A DNA stretch of 64,000 nucleotides from Nematostella vectensis (GCF_932526225.1 NC_064036.1:2729501-2793500), one strand, 5' to 3'. Positions 1-12,245 are shown, numbered from the stretch's first letter. The notes: generated from the sequence alone by a model not told the origin. Numbers and translations: made by a program.

Positions 1-3000
1 AAAAAACTAACTGGATTGAACAGCGGCCCAGAAGTTAAGGTAATACCAAGTCCGAAACAAAAAAACATCATAATATATCTTTGGTATAAGAAAACGTAAG
101 ATCTATCGTTCTCTTTTGGCGGGAAAAGAAATAACACTACAGGCGAAATCGCAGTATAAATAGTATTTTTCAATGTGGGTAAACGTTTATTTTTATAGTA
201 ATAAATAACGAGATCAATTTTACATTCTCTACTTTCTATTTTAATTCGTCTAGTAAACATTTTAATATTTATACACTAAGTCGTGCAAGGGGAATTCTCT
301 ACGCGCGGATGTTCCTAACATTTTGAACTCTATCCTCCGTGTAGTAATGAAAACAGCGAAAATCAATTATTAAGGGAAGCATCTGTCATTGCAATAGAGG
401 TATATAGAATTGTGCCATTTTAAGCGATTTTTATTCGTCAATTAATATCGAGGCAAAGTTTTTTTTCTGTTATTTCTCCGAGTTGAAAAACACGTTATCA
501 CGTCTCTTGTTTGATTTCGCATATCTGGCTCCCAAAGCCCCCCACGCGATAGTTGTGATAATGCCGAACGCACCAGCTTCTACCCCTTGCAAAGACGCAT
601 TTTGCTTTTAGTCCAAAGAAAGGAAAAAAAGTCAGTTTATCAGCTAGAGCGGACAGACTGACGAGATACAGCTAGCCACGCATGAGGTAATGGACCTCAA
701 ACTCTGCATAAACAAAAGACATTAGAAAGTCAATATGGATTAATTTTTTATACAACCACAAAACTTCAACTGCAAAAGTGTAATTAGGGCACTACACTGA
801 GGGTGTAAATTGTGGTTTACAACAAACAAGGTTTTGTTGTCCTAACTGATAATGACTTTGGTAAAAACAGTCGCAATCCACGAATCTTTTAAAGAATAAA
901 AGAGTCTTATTAATACCTCGCTCTTCAGACCCAACAGCTACTCAAGCGACCGCCGCATTAAAAGAGTTTGGCGTATCATGTCTTTACGAGGGACTTTTAG
1001 TATATTAGTGAGTGGAATTGTTTTATTCGTCGACACTACTTGAACTAGCTTTGAACTAAATACCACGAATCATTCAATACTGTTTTGATGCATATTCTGT
1101 AAAACAAAAACAATAGTAGATAAGATGGACCATCTTCTTCCTTTACCTGTCTTCAACCCTAATCGCTTGTCCTATGTGATCGAGTTGAGTCTATTTGTGC
1201 TCGGTTGTTTTTCGTGTCCTTTTCGGTACATTATTTGGCGGATTTCTTCTCGTCATCTTTTCACTTTCGTGTGCTCTGTTTTACGATGCTCAATGAGCTT
1301 GTATTTGGTAGCAATAAGTATGCCATAAGGCACATTTATTTTAATTTTATAGCGGTGAGAGTTTTATCTGACTATCGTGGAGACTGATTGCCAATTTTGG
1401 ACTTTCAGGATAATAAAAATAAATAGTTCGTTGTTCCCAGTGCCACAAATAATGTGCCTGTTCAGCCAAAAGTAGCTGATGATGGCAGCTTTTTTCATAT
1501 ATAGATAAAATAAATTAAATTACTTTTGGGGAAAGAAAAAAAAAATAGTGTTGCACTCTAAGTGGAAGGCATTTTTTTCCGTGCGCACCCTAAAATTTCT
1601 GGGGAGCTATATCCCTGATGGCACTTTTTTTTGTTTCACTGTACATCGATTCTCGCTCGGCCGTGATGCTCCTGCTGAGAAATTGATTTGTCACTTTTTA
1701 AAATTCATAATGGCAATAAAAAATTAATTTGTTCCTAGTGCTTTCTATACAAGTACAGCTCACAACCCTACGCTCACGACTCAGCGCCTTTGCTTTCCTC
1801 GGCCATTCGTAAGAAGAAGAAAAACGAAGCAGACTATTCAAAGAAAACCTCTTAGACCACTTATAGCCATGACTCGCGCTGGCAAGCAGCTTTACGTCTA
1901 AGTAAACTGAAGTAAAACAAACTGAAGACTGAAAAGACGTCATAAATAAGACATTTTAGTTACCGCCCCTCGGGGGAAAAGTGCCTTTAGACGCTTTCAA
2001 GGTTTTAAGCGTTTTAAAAAACGGCTTTGTCACAAAACATGCTGCCGTTTGAGTTATTTAGTTGCTTCTCAACAGGATCAGAATGAATATTTCAACAAGA
2101 TTGAACCAAACGATTCTCATGATAATCAATACAATATAATTAGTGACATCATATCTTGGTATTACGTGTTTTGTTTTAATTTTAATTTAAAAAAATATTT
2201 TTTTTTAAACATGCGGAAAAGATGGAGCAAATAGACGTGCTATTTGTAGATAAAACTAAAAATCATAAGCTAGATCACTCTGGTATGCAGTCAAATCCGA
2301 CAACAAACTTCCATTGGGGATATTGCAAAGGCATTAATCAATCCCTTTTTGTTCTTACAGAGGTTGTTAGATTTCTATCAGAGAACTCCCTCCCCGTCCC
2401 CCTTCCCCCAGGAAAAAATAGGTCCACTTTTTCGGATTTCGCACCCCCCCCCCCCCCCCCCCCCCGCAAGAAAAATCCTTGGTACGGGCCTGTGTTATGT
2501 TAACGTAGGAGGGTGAATGACTTTTTTCTCATTTAATTACAGGTTATCAGCGTGTGGCCTTGAGGATTTGACAGCTCAGTTTGACAAGGACATCCCCATT
2601 GCACCTGCAGGGCCAACTCAATTAAAACATCATATTACGATTTTAACCCTTACCATTTCCATCTGCTACCTCACGCAAATGAAGCTCTGTCAGATCTTGA
2701 GAGGGTAGCCTGAGAAATAGTCTGAAATAGTCGCCTCAAGCGTGTTCTTAACACACTACAATTACCCGATAACAGAGTTCAAATCAAGGAGCTTGTAAAT
2801 GTACATTCGAAGTGACAAACCTTTATTGCGACATTTCTTGGGTTCAAGGAGAGATGACTATCCGATAAAGAACAGATTAACTGTGGAATAGCCATCGCTT
2901 TTAAGAGGGTTCAAGTCAGGATCTTAACAAAAACATCATCATTATTATCATGGTATGTTCTTATCTTTGTTGCAGGTTCATATTATTTTCTTCGTCATCT

Positions 3001-3346
3001 TGTTAAACTAAAGCTATAAAACCTTATCTATTGTTCCTGTTGCAAAAAGCAGAGAATAGATTATTCATTAGAGCGTAAATCATCATTTTAGACTTAAATT
3101 GAAACATCCAAGAAAGAATTCAAGCTGGGTAGTTGATAATTCGTGAAAATATTAAAAGGAAAACTGGGAGTGCCTGCAAACAAACCACCCAATGATAACT
3201 TGATTGTGCTTTCGCCCCCAGGGAACACCTTGTGAGACGGTCTAACGACGTTTGAGACTCAATAACGCTATTCTGATATAGAAGTCCATTAGAGAGTTTT
3301 CCTGAGATCAAACAGAACCCTTCACAGAGGAGAATTTTACCGGAGA
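1..3346. other. Gene-free stretch upstream of the GPCR
   Basis: I see no convincing exon, RNA gene or complete mobile element. Open frames are short and of low-complexity composition. A run of more than 20 C lies at about 2443-2467, next to a sequence ending in acgggcctg that recurs near 22230, which suggests a decayed dispersed repeat. The 5' UTR and promoter of the GPCR must lie in the last part of this stretch, but no core promoter motif is clear. Confidence 0.5.
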
Positions 3347-4474
3347 ATGAGTAGTTTGACGGGATATGGAAACGTTTCTCTCACTGACGCTCCAGTAACA
3401 CTGAATGCTACGGAGACAAACTATGGAAATATTTTCCTCAACGGCACTAATACTTCAGCAGCACTGAGCTCTATGGAAACAGTGTTATTTGCGTGTTTTT
3501 ATTTTCTCATCTGTGTTTTTGCAACGTTTGGGAATCTGCTTGTTCTGGCGGCGATAGCTAGGAACCGCTGTCTTCAAACTCCCAGTAACTACCTCCTGGC
3601 GAACCTTGCAATCACGGATAGTTTACAAGGAATGATATCCATCCCCCTTCGCATCGCAGAATTGCTCTTGGCAACAAGCAATATCACCCTACTTTGCCAA
3701 ATTTCCATCCCTATTTCTACCATCTTCGGCAGCACTTCCAACATTACCATTCTATTCATCAGTATTGAGCGTTTCGTGGCTATACTTTTCCCGTATTTCT
3801 ATTACAGCGCTGTAACACCCAACACTATCTTTGTGACTATCGCTGGGGGCTGGACGTGCACTGTGATTCTTGGTCTTCTCCCTTCTCTAGGCTGGGGCGG
3901 AATTGTACCAGCAACTGAGCAAGCGTTGTGCAGATTTCCATCATTTTTAACTCGACAGTACATCACGACATTGTTCATCATAGTCCACTTTATTCCCATC
4001 ACTACGGTAATATGCCTGTATGGGTTTATCTTACGCGCAAGCCTGAGGCATTCTCGGCGTATTCACGTGCAAGAACAATGCCTGCAAAAAGGCCTCTCCA
4101 CGCCCCATGAGAGCACCTTCACCGAGAATTCTGCCATTTCAACGATGAACCAAGAAAAGAACGCAGCCATCAAACGGAGCTACAAGCAGCAGAAAGCGGC
4201 CAGAATGGTAGCGATACTTGTGGGGATGTTTATCGTTCTGGTGGTGCCAATCATTTTGATTGACTTAATTGAGATGGTTGGCGGCCCATCTGCCCCGTCC
4301 CCCGTGATCAAGATCACTATTTGCATGATCTATGCTAATCATTGCATCAACGTGTTCATCTATGCTGGCTGCAACAGGGACTACAAACGAGCATTCAAGG
4401 TGATCATCTCGAGTATTTTGAACTTCTTAAAAGGGTTACTTTGCAGAAAGCACTGCTTCCAAAATATCAAATAG
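3347..4474 (+). CDS. Rhodopsin-family (class A) G-protein-coupled receptor, intronless
   Basis: A 375-residue seven-transmembrane receptor of the plasma membrane, encoded by a single exon. The N-terminal tail (about residues 1-43) carries several N-x-S/T glycosylation sites. TM1 holds the GN motif (FGNLLVL) and TM2 the LANLAITDS motif. TM3 ends in SIERFVAI, so the usual DRY is ERF. Cysteines in TM3 (LLCQ) and in extracellular loop 2 (ALCRF) can form the conserved disulphide. TM6 lacks the CWxP motif, and TM7 reads INVFIY in place of NPxxY. The third intracellular loop is moderately long and rich in Lys, Arg and Gln; the C-tail is short. The look is that of the large intronless adenosine/amine/melanocortin-like receptor expansions known in sea anemones; ligand and G-protein cannot be told. 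The start is the first ATG after an in-frame stop. Confidence 0.95.
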   Translation: MSSLTGYGNVSLTDAPVTLNATETNYGNIFLNGTNTSAALSSMETVLFACFYFLICVFATFGNLLVLAAIARNRCLQTPSNYLLANLAITDSLQGMISIPLRIAELLLATSNITLLCQISIPISTIFGSTSNITILFISIERFVAILFPYFYYSAVTPNTIFVTIAGGWTCTVILGLLPSLGWGGIVPATEQALCRFPSFLTRQYITTLFIIVHFIPITTVICLYGFILRASLRHSRRIHVQEQCLQKGLSTPHESTFTENSAISTMNQEKNAAIKRSYKQQKAARMVAILVGMFIVLVVPIILIDLIEMVGGPSAPSPVIKITICMIYANHCINVFIYAGCNRDYKRAFKVIISSILNFLKGLLCRKHCFQNIK

Positions 4475-4583
4475 TCAAAGTCAAAGACCTTACATTATTG
4501 TGTAAAATAACAATTAAGACAATCAACGGATGATGTCATGATTATGATGACATCAAAAGACATTGCTTTAAAGTAACCCAGTA

Positions 4584-4864
4584 CAGGGGCGTATCCAGGA
4601 TTTCAAAATGGGGCGTGGACAATGGCCGGATAGACGGCTTATAACTGATCCAGTGGTTCTTGGTAGGTCACATAGATCTAACAAAACTTCAAGCTGAATT
4701 GGATTTGTCGCTTCAGCAAAGTCAAGCAGGCTAAGGCACATGGACATTACCTCCCGTCCCTCGGACATTTATTTTCTTCAAACAAAGTGACTTTTCAATG
4801 TTTTTTTTTCTTACTCAAAGGGGGATGGATATCCACCCAATCACTCCCCCTGTACCCGCCCCTG
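4584..4864. mobile_element. hAT-like MITE with 5-bp target duplication
   Basis: A 281-bp non-autonomous element. Its left end reads CAGGGGCGTATCCAGG and its right end is the complement of CAGGGGCGGGTACAGG. The pentamer cagta flanks it directly on both sides (4579-4583 and 4865-4869). There is no coding capacity. It lies about 110 bp past the GPCR stop codon, so it may sit in that gene's 3' UTR. Confidence 0.75.
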
Positions 4865-4869
4865 CAGTA

Positions 4870-5824
4870 GAGTTATAGGAATGTCAAAAGTAAATTCCGG
4901 CTAAACTTTGCTTAGAGTAACACAGGGTTTTTTTTTTTCAGTCGAGAAAGGCGGGAGTTGAGGGAATAAGAGACCTTCCTACCCCACCTTTAGCTACTCA
5001 CTTGTTTCTAGTCAAAGACCCTGCAACGTATTCTTACGTGTAATAGCGACATAAAATATCAAACAATTTTGCGATATTTTGCACAACACATTTGCTTCAA
5101 GGATACAAGTTACTGTGACTTGTAATAGCAATTATATAGCTATAATTTGTAGTTTTATGAAATACATAATAAACAAGGGAGACCTGTCGTGTATATGGGG
5201 TCCAGGGGCATGGGCCCCGGGTTACCTGACATTTCCAAGTCTGTAAAAAGAATAGAACGATTATATCTAACTTCATTTTGAATTTTGTATATTTTTTTAC
5301 TACCACCTTTTTATTCAATGCCTGATACTGCGTGACTGTTGTCAATTAGGCGATTAGCACACGTTACTTAACTGGGCTTGAAGAAAGTGAAACAAATATT
5401 CTACTATCATCACAAAATCACAAAAATTATGAATCGCACGCAGTATCGGCAAATGGTGTGGAAAGAGGGCCTTTTTAAATAGCTTTTATATGTAGCTTGT
5501 GTATAATGCAGTAAACTCAGTCTTCGGATTGTGCTGATATCCCATGTATTACTTAATAGCCAATCCGTTGGATGCGAGAATCACCAAGACAGGGCTATTG
5601 TTAAGTTCTAATAATAATATTCAAATAGAAATTCATAATGAATGCATATATGACACAAAGCTCATTTTCACCCAACTTCTTATTAAGGCAAAACGAGTTC
5701 CGCTTCTGTCAATATTATCCAACCTCATCGATAGTATGGCAAAAACACATTCGAGTCTCGACTCCTGAATGATCCTTGGCTTTGAAACAGCCGTCTTCAA
5801 ATGGACACTAGTAGCTGAGTCTCA
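4870..5824. other. Intergenic spacer between GPCR and AMT
   Basis: AT-rich sequence without a credible exon. It should hold the AMT promoter and 5' UTR. No TATA box or other motif stands out with a clear position relative to a start site. Confidence 0.4.
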
Positions 5825-8800
5825 ATGAATTTCACAAATGCGACAGCTTCTTCTACGACGCAAGCAACACTTCGTGAAAGCCGTGTGATGCAAGGGCCTG
5901 GTGATGCTGTATGGATCTTGACAAGCGCTTTCATCATTTTCACTATGATCTCCGGATTCGGACTGGTCGAGTCGGGTATGTAAATCGAGAGTTGAACCAT
6001 CTCAAGTCTGTGACATTTGCCAGTTGTTAAACACCAGATATACATCCTAGTTACTACAATACTGTCAATTATGTAGAACAACGTTTGCGACTACTGAGAC
6101 AACTCACTGAAAAGCGTTTTTTACTCCTGTAACAGATCGCCTATAGTTATTCTTTATGCTGCATTGAAAAACAGCTGAATTTTTTTTTAATCAATTGGCA
6201 CTTCTTTGTATATTTTAGGTGAGACAGTGTTTTCCCATGAAAAGCAAAACGCGAATTTCCATCGAAGCCGTCAATTTTTTAAAATTCTGGAAATGTTTGC
6301 GTAGCGAAAAGCATTTCGGTTAAAGTCAAAGCTGTAGATTTTCATCCGCCAAACAAACTTCGTGGAAGATGAAATTTCGTGGTAAACAAAAAATGTCCTC
6401 AGAAAAAAAAAACATTTCAACGAATACCTTGAAAAGCCTCCTCTTTAAGAAGCGCAAATATCTTCTTTTTAATAAAATAAAACCAAGTATCCTCCTAGTC
6501 ACATATGAAGCCCTCGACAGGTGGACGAGGGTGGCATAGAGCAGGCACATGCATAATATGTCGCCATGGAAACGCCAAACAGCAACATGGACTAGCGGGT
6601 GAACCTATAAGGAATCAATTTAGAACTAAGATAGATGGCTAAAAAATAGCAGTCATGCGTTTTCTTATTAATACATCGAGCCCCTTGGTAAAATTTGCGC
6701 AACGGGTTCTTGTCGGGTTATATATTCTTAAAGTTTTTGATTTGCGTTTTGAAATATTATGTCAAAAAAACAATTATCCGGATAAGTCAACGCTTTCTTT
6801 TCTAATCTGCATTTAAACTGCGCTTGAATGGCAAGATTCATAGGGTTTTTTTTTATTGACGTGTTTATAACAATATTCTGAAAAACTGACCGATCACCAA
6901 ACCCCTTGGGGGTCAATCATCATTTATCTTTTCTCGCCCGCGTCGTATCGTGGATCACGTAGCAAGTAATATCTTAATGATTTTCAAGGATGAATAAAAA
7001 AACGCAACTATACTTGTGAGCAGCCCTTTACGCTATCGAAAACAGTTCTACCGTGACAAAGTATAACAACCAACAAAACAGGTTGAACAAGAAGAGTTTT
7101 TAGTATTTGAGGAAGGTTCGAGCTACTGAGGATACTAGCTCGAACATCCAGCGTACTTTACGGGCGTCCCCAAAGGTCACCCCATACACCCGCAAAGTAC
7201 ACTGGACGAGCATATACTTAGGGTAAAAATACCACATTATAACAGCATATAACTGAATTCGACGCCCTTGCACAAAGAGCCAAAATTACTCAAACTATCC
7301 AGGGCTTTTATATAAATGTTAAATATCAGCACTTTCTACACGCATTAAACAAAATGTTTGCCAGATTCTTGTGCGGTTTGTGCATAAAATAAACCTAATA
7401 AAAATGTTTTATACGCTGGTTATTACTTATTCTGCTCAACAAGAGTTGGTTGCGTGAAAGACGGAGAAGCCCAGCTTAGTTAGCCGAGCTAGAACAGGCG
7501 AGCCTAGTTGCGCAAAAAAAGGCGATAGCGAGCAGACTTTTGGAGCCGAGCTTGCGAGTTCCCATTTCCTTGCTCTCCACAATCTCACTTTTTTTGGCGG
7601 AGCGCTACGTCCAATAGAACGGCTTTTTCGGGAGTTTTTCTGGGGCGCTTTTCGATAACCCGCAGCCAAGATATTACTCTATATTGATTTGTTGCTAAGA
7701 ACTGAAAGGAACTATGTATGTTTCCAGGAATGGTTTCGCGGAAAAACGAAGCCAACATCATGGTGAAGAACGCTCTGGACGTCATCTTTGGCGGACTGGG
7801 GTTCTGGATGTTTGGCTTCGCGTTCACCTTCGGAAAAGACCCGAAGCACACCAATGCCTTTTCTGGATTCGGCCGATTCTTCACCGACGCCGACGAAAAC
7901 GACATGGGCGAAATCTTTTCCCTATATCTTTTCCAAGCGTCGTTTGCAACAACTGCAACCACCATCGTGTCTGGGGCAGTGGCCGAGCGAATGAACCTCA
8001 AGGCATACACGGTGTTCGCTTTTACTAACACCTTGACCTATTGTTTCCCGGCGCACTGGGTGTGGGGTGAAAAAGGGTGGCTGAAAGATATGGGTGTGGT
8101 TGACATGGGGGGTGCCAGCCCCGTGCATCTTGTGGGAGGGGTCGCGGGTCTTGTCGCAACTTTGATGTTGAAGCCGCGGTCTGGTAGATTTAGTGGACGC
8201 AAGAATAAAGACGAATGGAAACATGACATGGCTTCTCCTACTAATGTGCTACTAGGTAAAGTATGAGAACACCAGTAACTAAAAGTATAGAGAAATATCG
8301 TCTCAGTATCAATCACTTTCTTACAGACCCAATTCCATTGGCGGCTCTTTCGCTTGTGGCTTGGGGTGAACAATAATGTATTTAGGAAAGAGTTCCAGGA
8401 CTGGATCCTCCCTCCTCAACATTTTCAAAATTTATAAGGAAATGACCAGTAGGAGCGAGTCTGTACCTCCAGTATTTTCTTAATCTTTCTGTATCGTGCC
8501 CCCCCTCTCCCATGCTCTGCTATATATAAACTGTGATCCACCATCAAGGTAATGTTCATGCTCTGTGTGCAAGGAATGTTCATGCCCCCCCCCTCTCTCC
8601 CATGCTCTGCTATATATAAACTGTGACCCACCATCAAGGTCATGTTTGTGCTCTGTGTGCAAGGAATGTTCATGCCCCCCCCTCTCTCCCATGCTCTGCT
8701 ATATATAAACTGTGATCCACCATCAAGGTAATGTTTGTGCTCTGTGTGCAAGGAATGTTCATGCCCCCCCCCCCTCTCCCATGCTCTGCTATATATAAAC

Positions 8801-10494
8801 TGTGACCCACCATCAAGGTCATGTTTGTGCTCTGTGTGCAAGGAACCCCCCCCCCCCCCTCTCCCATGCTCTGCTATATATAAACTGTGATCCACCATCA
8901 AGGTCATGTTTGTGCTCTGTGTGCAAGGAACCCCCCCCCCCCCTCTCCCATGCTCTGCTATATATAAACTGTGACCCACCATCAAGGTCATGTTTGTGCT
9001 CTGTGTGCAAGGAATGTTCATGCTGTGGTGGGGTTGGCTCGGCTTCAACTGCGGCAGCACATTTGGGGTCAGCGGTGGCAAGTGGAAACTAGCGTCTCGG
9101 TCAGCGGTATGCACGCTGAATGCCTCGTGTGGGGGCGGGGTGTTTGCCACTCTCTACAGCTACATTATTTTGAAAAAGTACGTTTAGTATATAGTACGAA
9201 AATATTGTATGTAAAATATTCTATCATGCTATCCCAAGTGCAATCATGCATAACCGCTACTGTTTAACCTAGTAGAACAATGACCATATAACCAGTTCGT
9301 TTACTAACACGCAGTGGCGGACGTTTGTGGATCAGAATGGTTTATAAGTATATGTAAATGTGCCTGGCGCGCAAACAGATGTTTGCGCGCCAGGCACATT
9401 TACACCCCTCCCTCCCCAGCCCCTTATTCAATGGTAGACCTTCTGTCTTCTAGCCTGCGGACTTACTTCTACCCATAACTCATCATAGTCCGTAAGCAGA
9501 ATGGCAGCTGGGATAGAATACTTTTAAAACCTACGCTTGAAACCATTAACTATTTACTTATTTGGGGAGGCGCTTATTCGAGCAATTACGTTAAGCGGAA
9601 AATCGCAGTTGAAAGAAGTGTGTAGGTTTTATCTAACTACAGTGTTTGAGTTCAGCATGGTCTGGTTTCTTGGTGTGGACTTTCTCAGGAGGTGAAATAT
9701 CTCAGGAGCTCCCTTAATTCTTCTTTTCTCTTTTTTAAAGGCTTGACATCCCTCTCTTCATGTCTGGTATACTAGGGAGTCTGGTAAGCATCACGGCCAT
9801 CTGCGGCGTAGTGCGGCCTGGAGAAAGCCTGCTCATTGGCTTCATCGGCGCTGCCATCGCTATATGTGGCTGGCGTCTACTAGAGCGCTACTGCATCGAC
9901 GATCCCGTGGGGGCCATCCCGATACACGCGGGTGGATCCATATGGGGTATGATCGCAGTCGGGATGTTTGTCGAGATAGACAGACTTGAGAACACCTTTT
10001 CCAATACTTACGGTGCGTTCAAAGGCGGACACGTAAAGATCCTTGGAATCCAGCTTCTCGCCTGTGTTGTGATTTCTGCATGGACTGTGGTTACGGTGGC
10101 TTTGCAGTTTAAAGTAATTGACTTGGTGTTTGGATTGCGACTGACTCTGCGTGAGGAGTTGCTTGGCGCCGATGCCCACGAACACGGCATTACACAGCAG
10201 ATCCCTCGGCTTATCAAACTCACAAAGTTCACCAAGAATAAAGTGACGGCGGCGTTGAGGTTCAGAGCAGGGCGTGTTGCACCAGATGATAAGGAATCCG
10301 ATAAACCGAAAACTGGTCACAAAGGACCCATACGAGACTCTGCTGGAAAACTGATCTCACGAAGGGACGAAACTGAGGAGGAAGAGACCCAGGCTGAGAT
10401 CGAGAAACAACTGCAACCACAAGAGAGAAGACCCAGAAGTAAGAAAAATGGAAGAAGACCAACTGTTAAGATTATAATAACACCAGCAGACTGA
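5825..10494 (+). CDS. AMT-type ammonium transporter, 4 exons, 532 aa
   Basis: An integral membrane channel/transporter for ammonium of the Amt/MEP branch (not Rh). Exons are 5825-5975, 7728-8255, 9012-9177 and 9741-10494, all with GT-AG sites and matching phases; total 1599 nt. The first ATG gives MNFTNATASS, a glycosylatable extracellular N-terminus. Signatures: GFGLVESGMVSRKNE across the exon 1/2 join, GASPVHLVGGVAGL with the first pore histidine at about residue 184, and IPIHAGGSIWGM with the second pore histidine at about 344. After TM11 there is a roughly 130-residue basic/acidic cytoplasmic tail. Length and both pore histidines indicate a functional protein. AMT transporters occur in cnidarians and other invertebrates but were lost from vertebrates. 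Intron 2 carries a minisatellite that copies the exon 3 acceptor. A possible AATAAA is at 11018-11023. Confidence 0.94.
7148..7205. repeat. Inverted-repeat (hairpin) element in AMT intron 1
   Basis: The arms ccagcgtacttt and aaagtacactgg enclose about 34 bp. The same arms recur at 45980-46016 in a membrane-protein intron, so this is a dispersed short foldback family. The rest of intron 1 (5976-7727) shows nothing recognisable. Confidence 0.5.
8500..9040 (+). repeat. Minisatellite carrying copies of the AMT exon 3 splice acceptor
   Basis: Six tandem units of about 83-90 bp. Each contains tctcccatgctctgctatat, actgtga, ccaccatcaaggt and then tgctctgtgtgcaag, which is the acceptor used by exon 3. 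The last unit runs straight into the real exon at 9012. Three of the five upstream units (at about 8570, 8660 and 8750) also keep the first exon bases gaatgttcatg; two (at about 8843 and 8929) stop after gaa. A poly-C tract of variable length separates the units. The array therefore holds five cryptic 3' splice sites ahead of the true one. Confidence 0.92.
9353..9404. repeat. Perfect 24-bp-arm palindrome in AMT intron 3
   Basis: The arm at 9353-9376 (tgtaaatgtg to gcgcaaac) is followed by a 4-nt loop, agat, and by its exact complement at 9381-9404. It could extrude as a cruciform or be the core of a foldback element. The loop is short for a microRNA precursor. Confidence 0.8.
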
Positions 10495-10660
10495 GAAACA
10501 AGACTCGCACATGCGAAATGAATTGGAAATGAGCAACCAACATTATGAAAACATATGATAACGACAGCACACTGAGAAACATGACGTAAAAATCGAAAGA
10601 AAGAGGAAATGAGCAACCAACTGAAAACATTATGATAACGACAGCAGACTGAAAATTAGA
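10473..10660 (+). repeat. Degenerate triplication of the AMT stop-codon end
   Basis: The end of the coding sequence, ataacaccagcagactgag with the TGA at 10492-10494, is echoed at about 10554-10580 (ataacgacagcacactgag) and 10632-10656 (ataacgacagcagactga). Spacing is about 78 bp. The stretch gaaatgagcaaccaac between copies repeats too, so this is a true tandem duplication of the terminal exon edge into the 3' UTR. Confidence 0.75.
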
Positions 10661-11149
10661 TAATTCAGACTGTCAGGTTATTTCAAATGGCATTTTTCAA
10701 GTTACAAAGATAAGGACAGGCCAATGATTACACTTTGATATCCTGTGTCCGTCACTGAAGGAATCTACATTCCCGATTATATCCTCCCTGCTTTGTAAAT
10801 ACTATCACATAAGTTGTATCATACTGTAAATACGTATCTCCTTTATTCTTCTTTCTACATTTTTGAAGCATACAGTTTGAATGAAAGTATTTACAGGTTT
10901 ACAGTTTCATGGCAGTATTATTTAGTAAAAAAAATTACGACGCATATTCTAGCAAGGCGCCCAGCATGTTGAGTATATAACTCGTTTCTTAGCCGAGTCC
11001 TTGGGAATATATTTATAAATAAACAAACACCCGTTTGTATACGTAAAAATAAACCTACGACATGATGATGAAGGATTTGGAAAAGGACTAAGGAGGAACC
11101 CCTTGGAGAGATCTCAATGCTATACTCCGACATACGACAGCGCTACACC
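10661..11149. other. 3' UTR / convergent intergenic spacer
   Basis: This holds the likely 3' end of the AMT transcript (AATAAA at 11018-11023) and faces the 3' end of the minus-strand peroxidase gene. No exon is seen. Confidence 0.4.
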
Positions 11150-11934
11150 CTTACCCCTAATATCACACCAACCTGCATTCATCAAAATCCATGGGCGATG
11201 ACACAAGGCATCTACCCCTTCCCTTTCACAGGGCCACACCCTAACCCACACTCCCTACCTACATCACCATCCATGGCTGAGAACACATTGCACCTACCCT
11301 TTCCTTATAACGGGACCGCGCCCTAACCCCCACTTCCTACCTACATCACCATCCTTGGCTGAGAACACATTGCATCTACCCTTTCCTTATCACGGGACCG
11401 CGCCCTAACCCCTACTTCCTACCTACATCACCATCCATGGCTGAGAACACATTGCATCTTCCCTTTCCTTATAACGGGACCGCGCCCTAACCCCTACTTC
11501 CTACCTACATCACCATCCATGGCTGAGAACACATTGCATCTACCCTTTCCTTATCACGGGACCGCGCCCTAACCCCTACTTCCTACCTACATCACCATCC
11601 ATGGCTGAAAAAACATATTGCATCTACCCTTTCCTTATCACGGGACCGCGCCCTAACCCCTACTTCCTACCTACATCACCATCCATGGCTGAGAACACAT
11701 TGCATCTACCCTTTCCTTATCACGGGACCGCGCCCTAACCCCTACTTCCTACCTACATCACCATCCATGGCTGAGAACACATTGCATCTTCCCTTTCCTT
11801 ATCACGGGACCGCGCCCTAACCCCTACTTCCTACCTACATCACCATCCATGGCCGATGACACAAGGCATCTACCCTTTCCTTATCACGGAACCAAAATCC
11901 TTACCCTTAGCACCCGACTACCTACCTACCTACA
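11150..11934 (-). repeat. About 83-bp minisatellite in the peroxidase 3' UTR, sharing the stop-codon end
   Basis: About eight good units, plus degraded ones at the left, of a repeat containing ttatcacgggaccgcgccct, ctacttcctacctacatcac and catccatggctgagaacac. Read on the minus strand, each unit includes ATGGTGATGTAGGTAGG. That 17-mer also covers the TGA stop (complement of 11935-11937) of the peroxidase gene directly next to the array. The array therefore looks seeded from the coding/UTR boundary, though the shared piece is shorter than in ATAD1. Confidence 0.85.
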
Positions 11935-12208
11935 TCACCATGGATGAACAGTTAGACACACGATAAGCGTTGGCCTCGCAACAGCAATCCTGTTATTAGC
12001 AGAAGCGATTCTGTAAACAGCGTTAGCATTTGTTTCTTTTCTCGTTTTTATCATGAGCCCATAGTTTGGCAGATCGGGGAGCCGAAATTGCCAGTTTCTT
12101 ACAGCGTGTGCGACATCTAGAGAAATCCATTTACTCCTGCGTGCGAGGTACAGGGGAGCACTAACAGCCAACCTGCAAACATACACCATCATCATCATGA
12201 TCATCATG

Positions 12209-12245
<37 letters not shown>

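Noticed and set aside
8425-9150. 241-codon minus-strand frame over the AMT intron array
   Set aside because: A shadow of the minisatellite on the strand opposite the gene.
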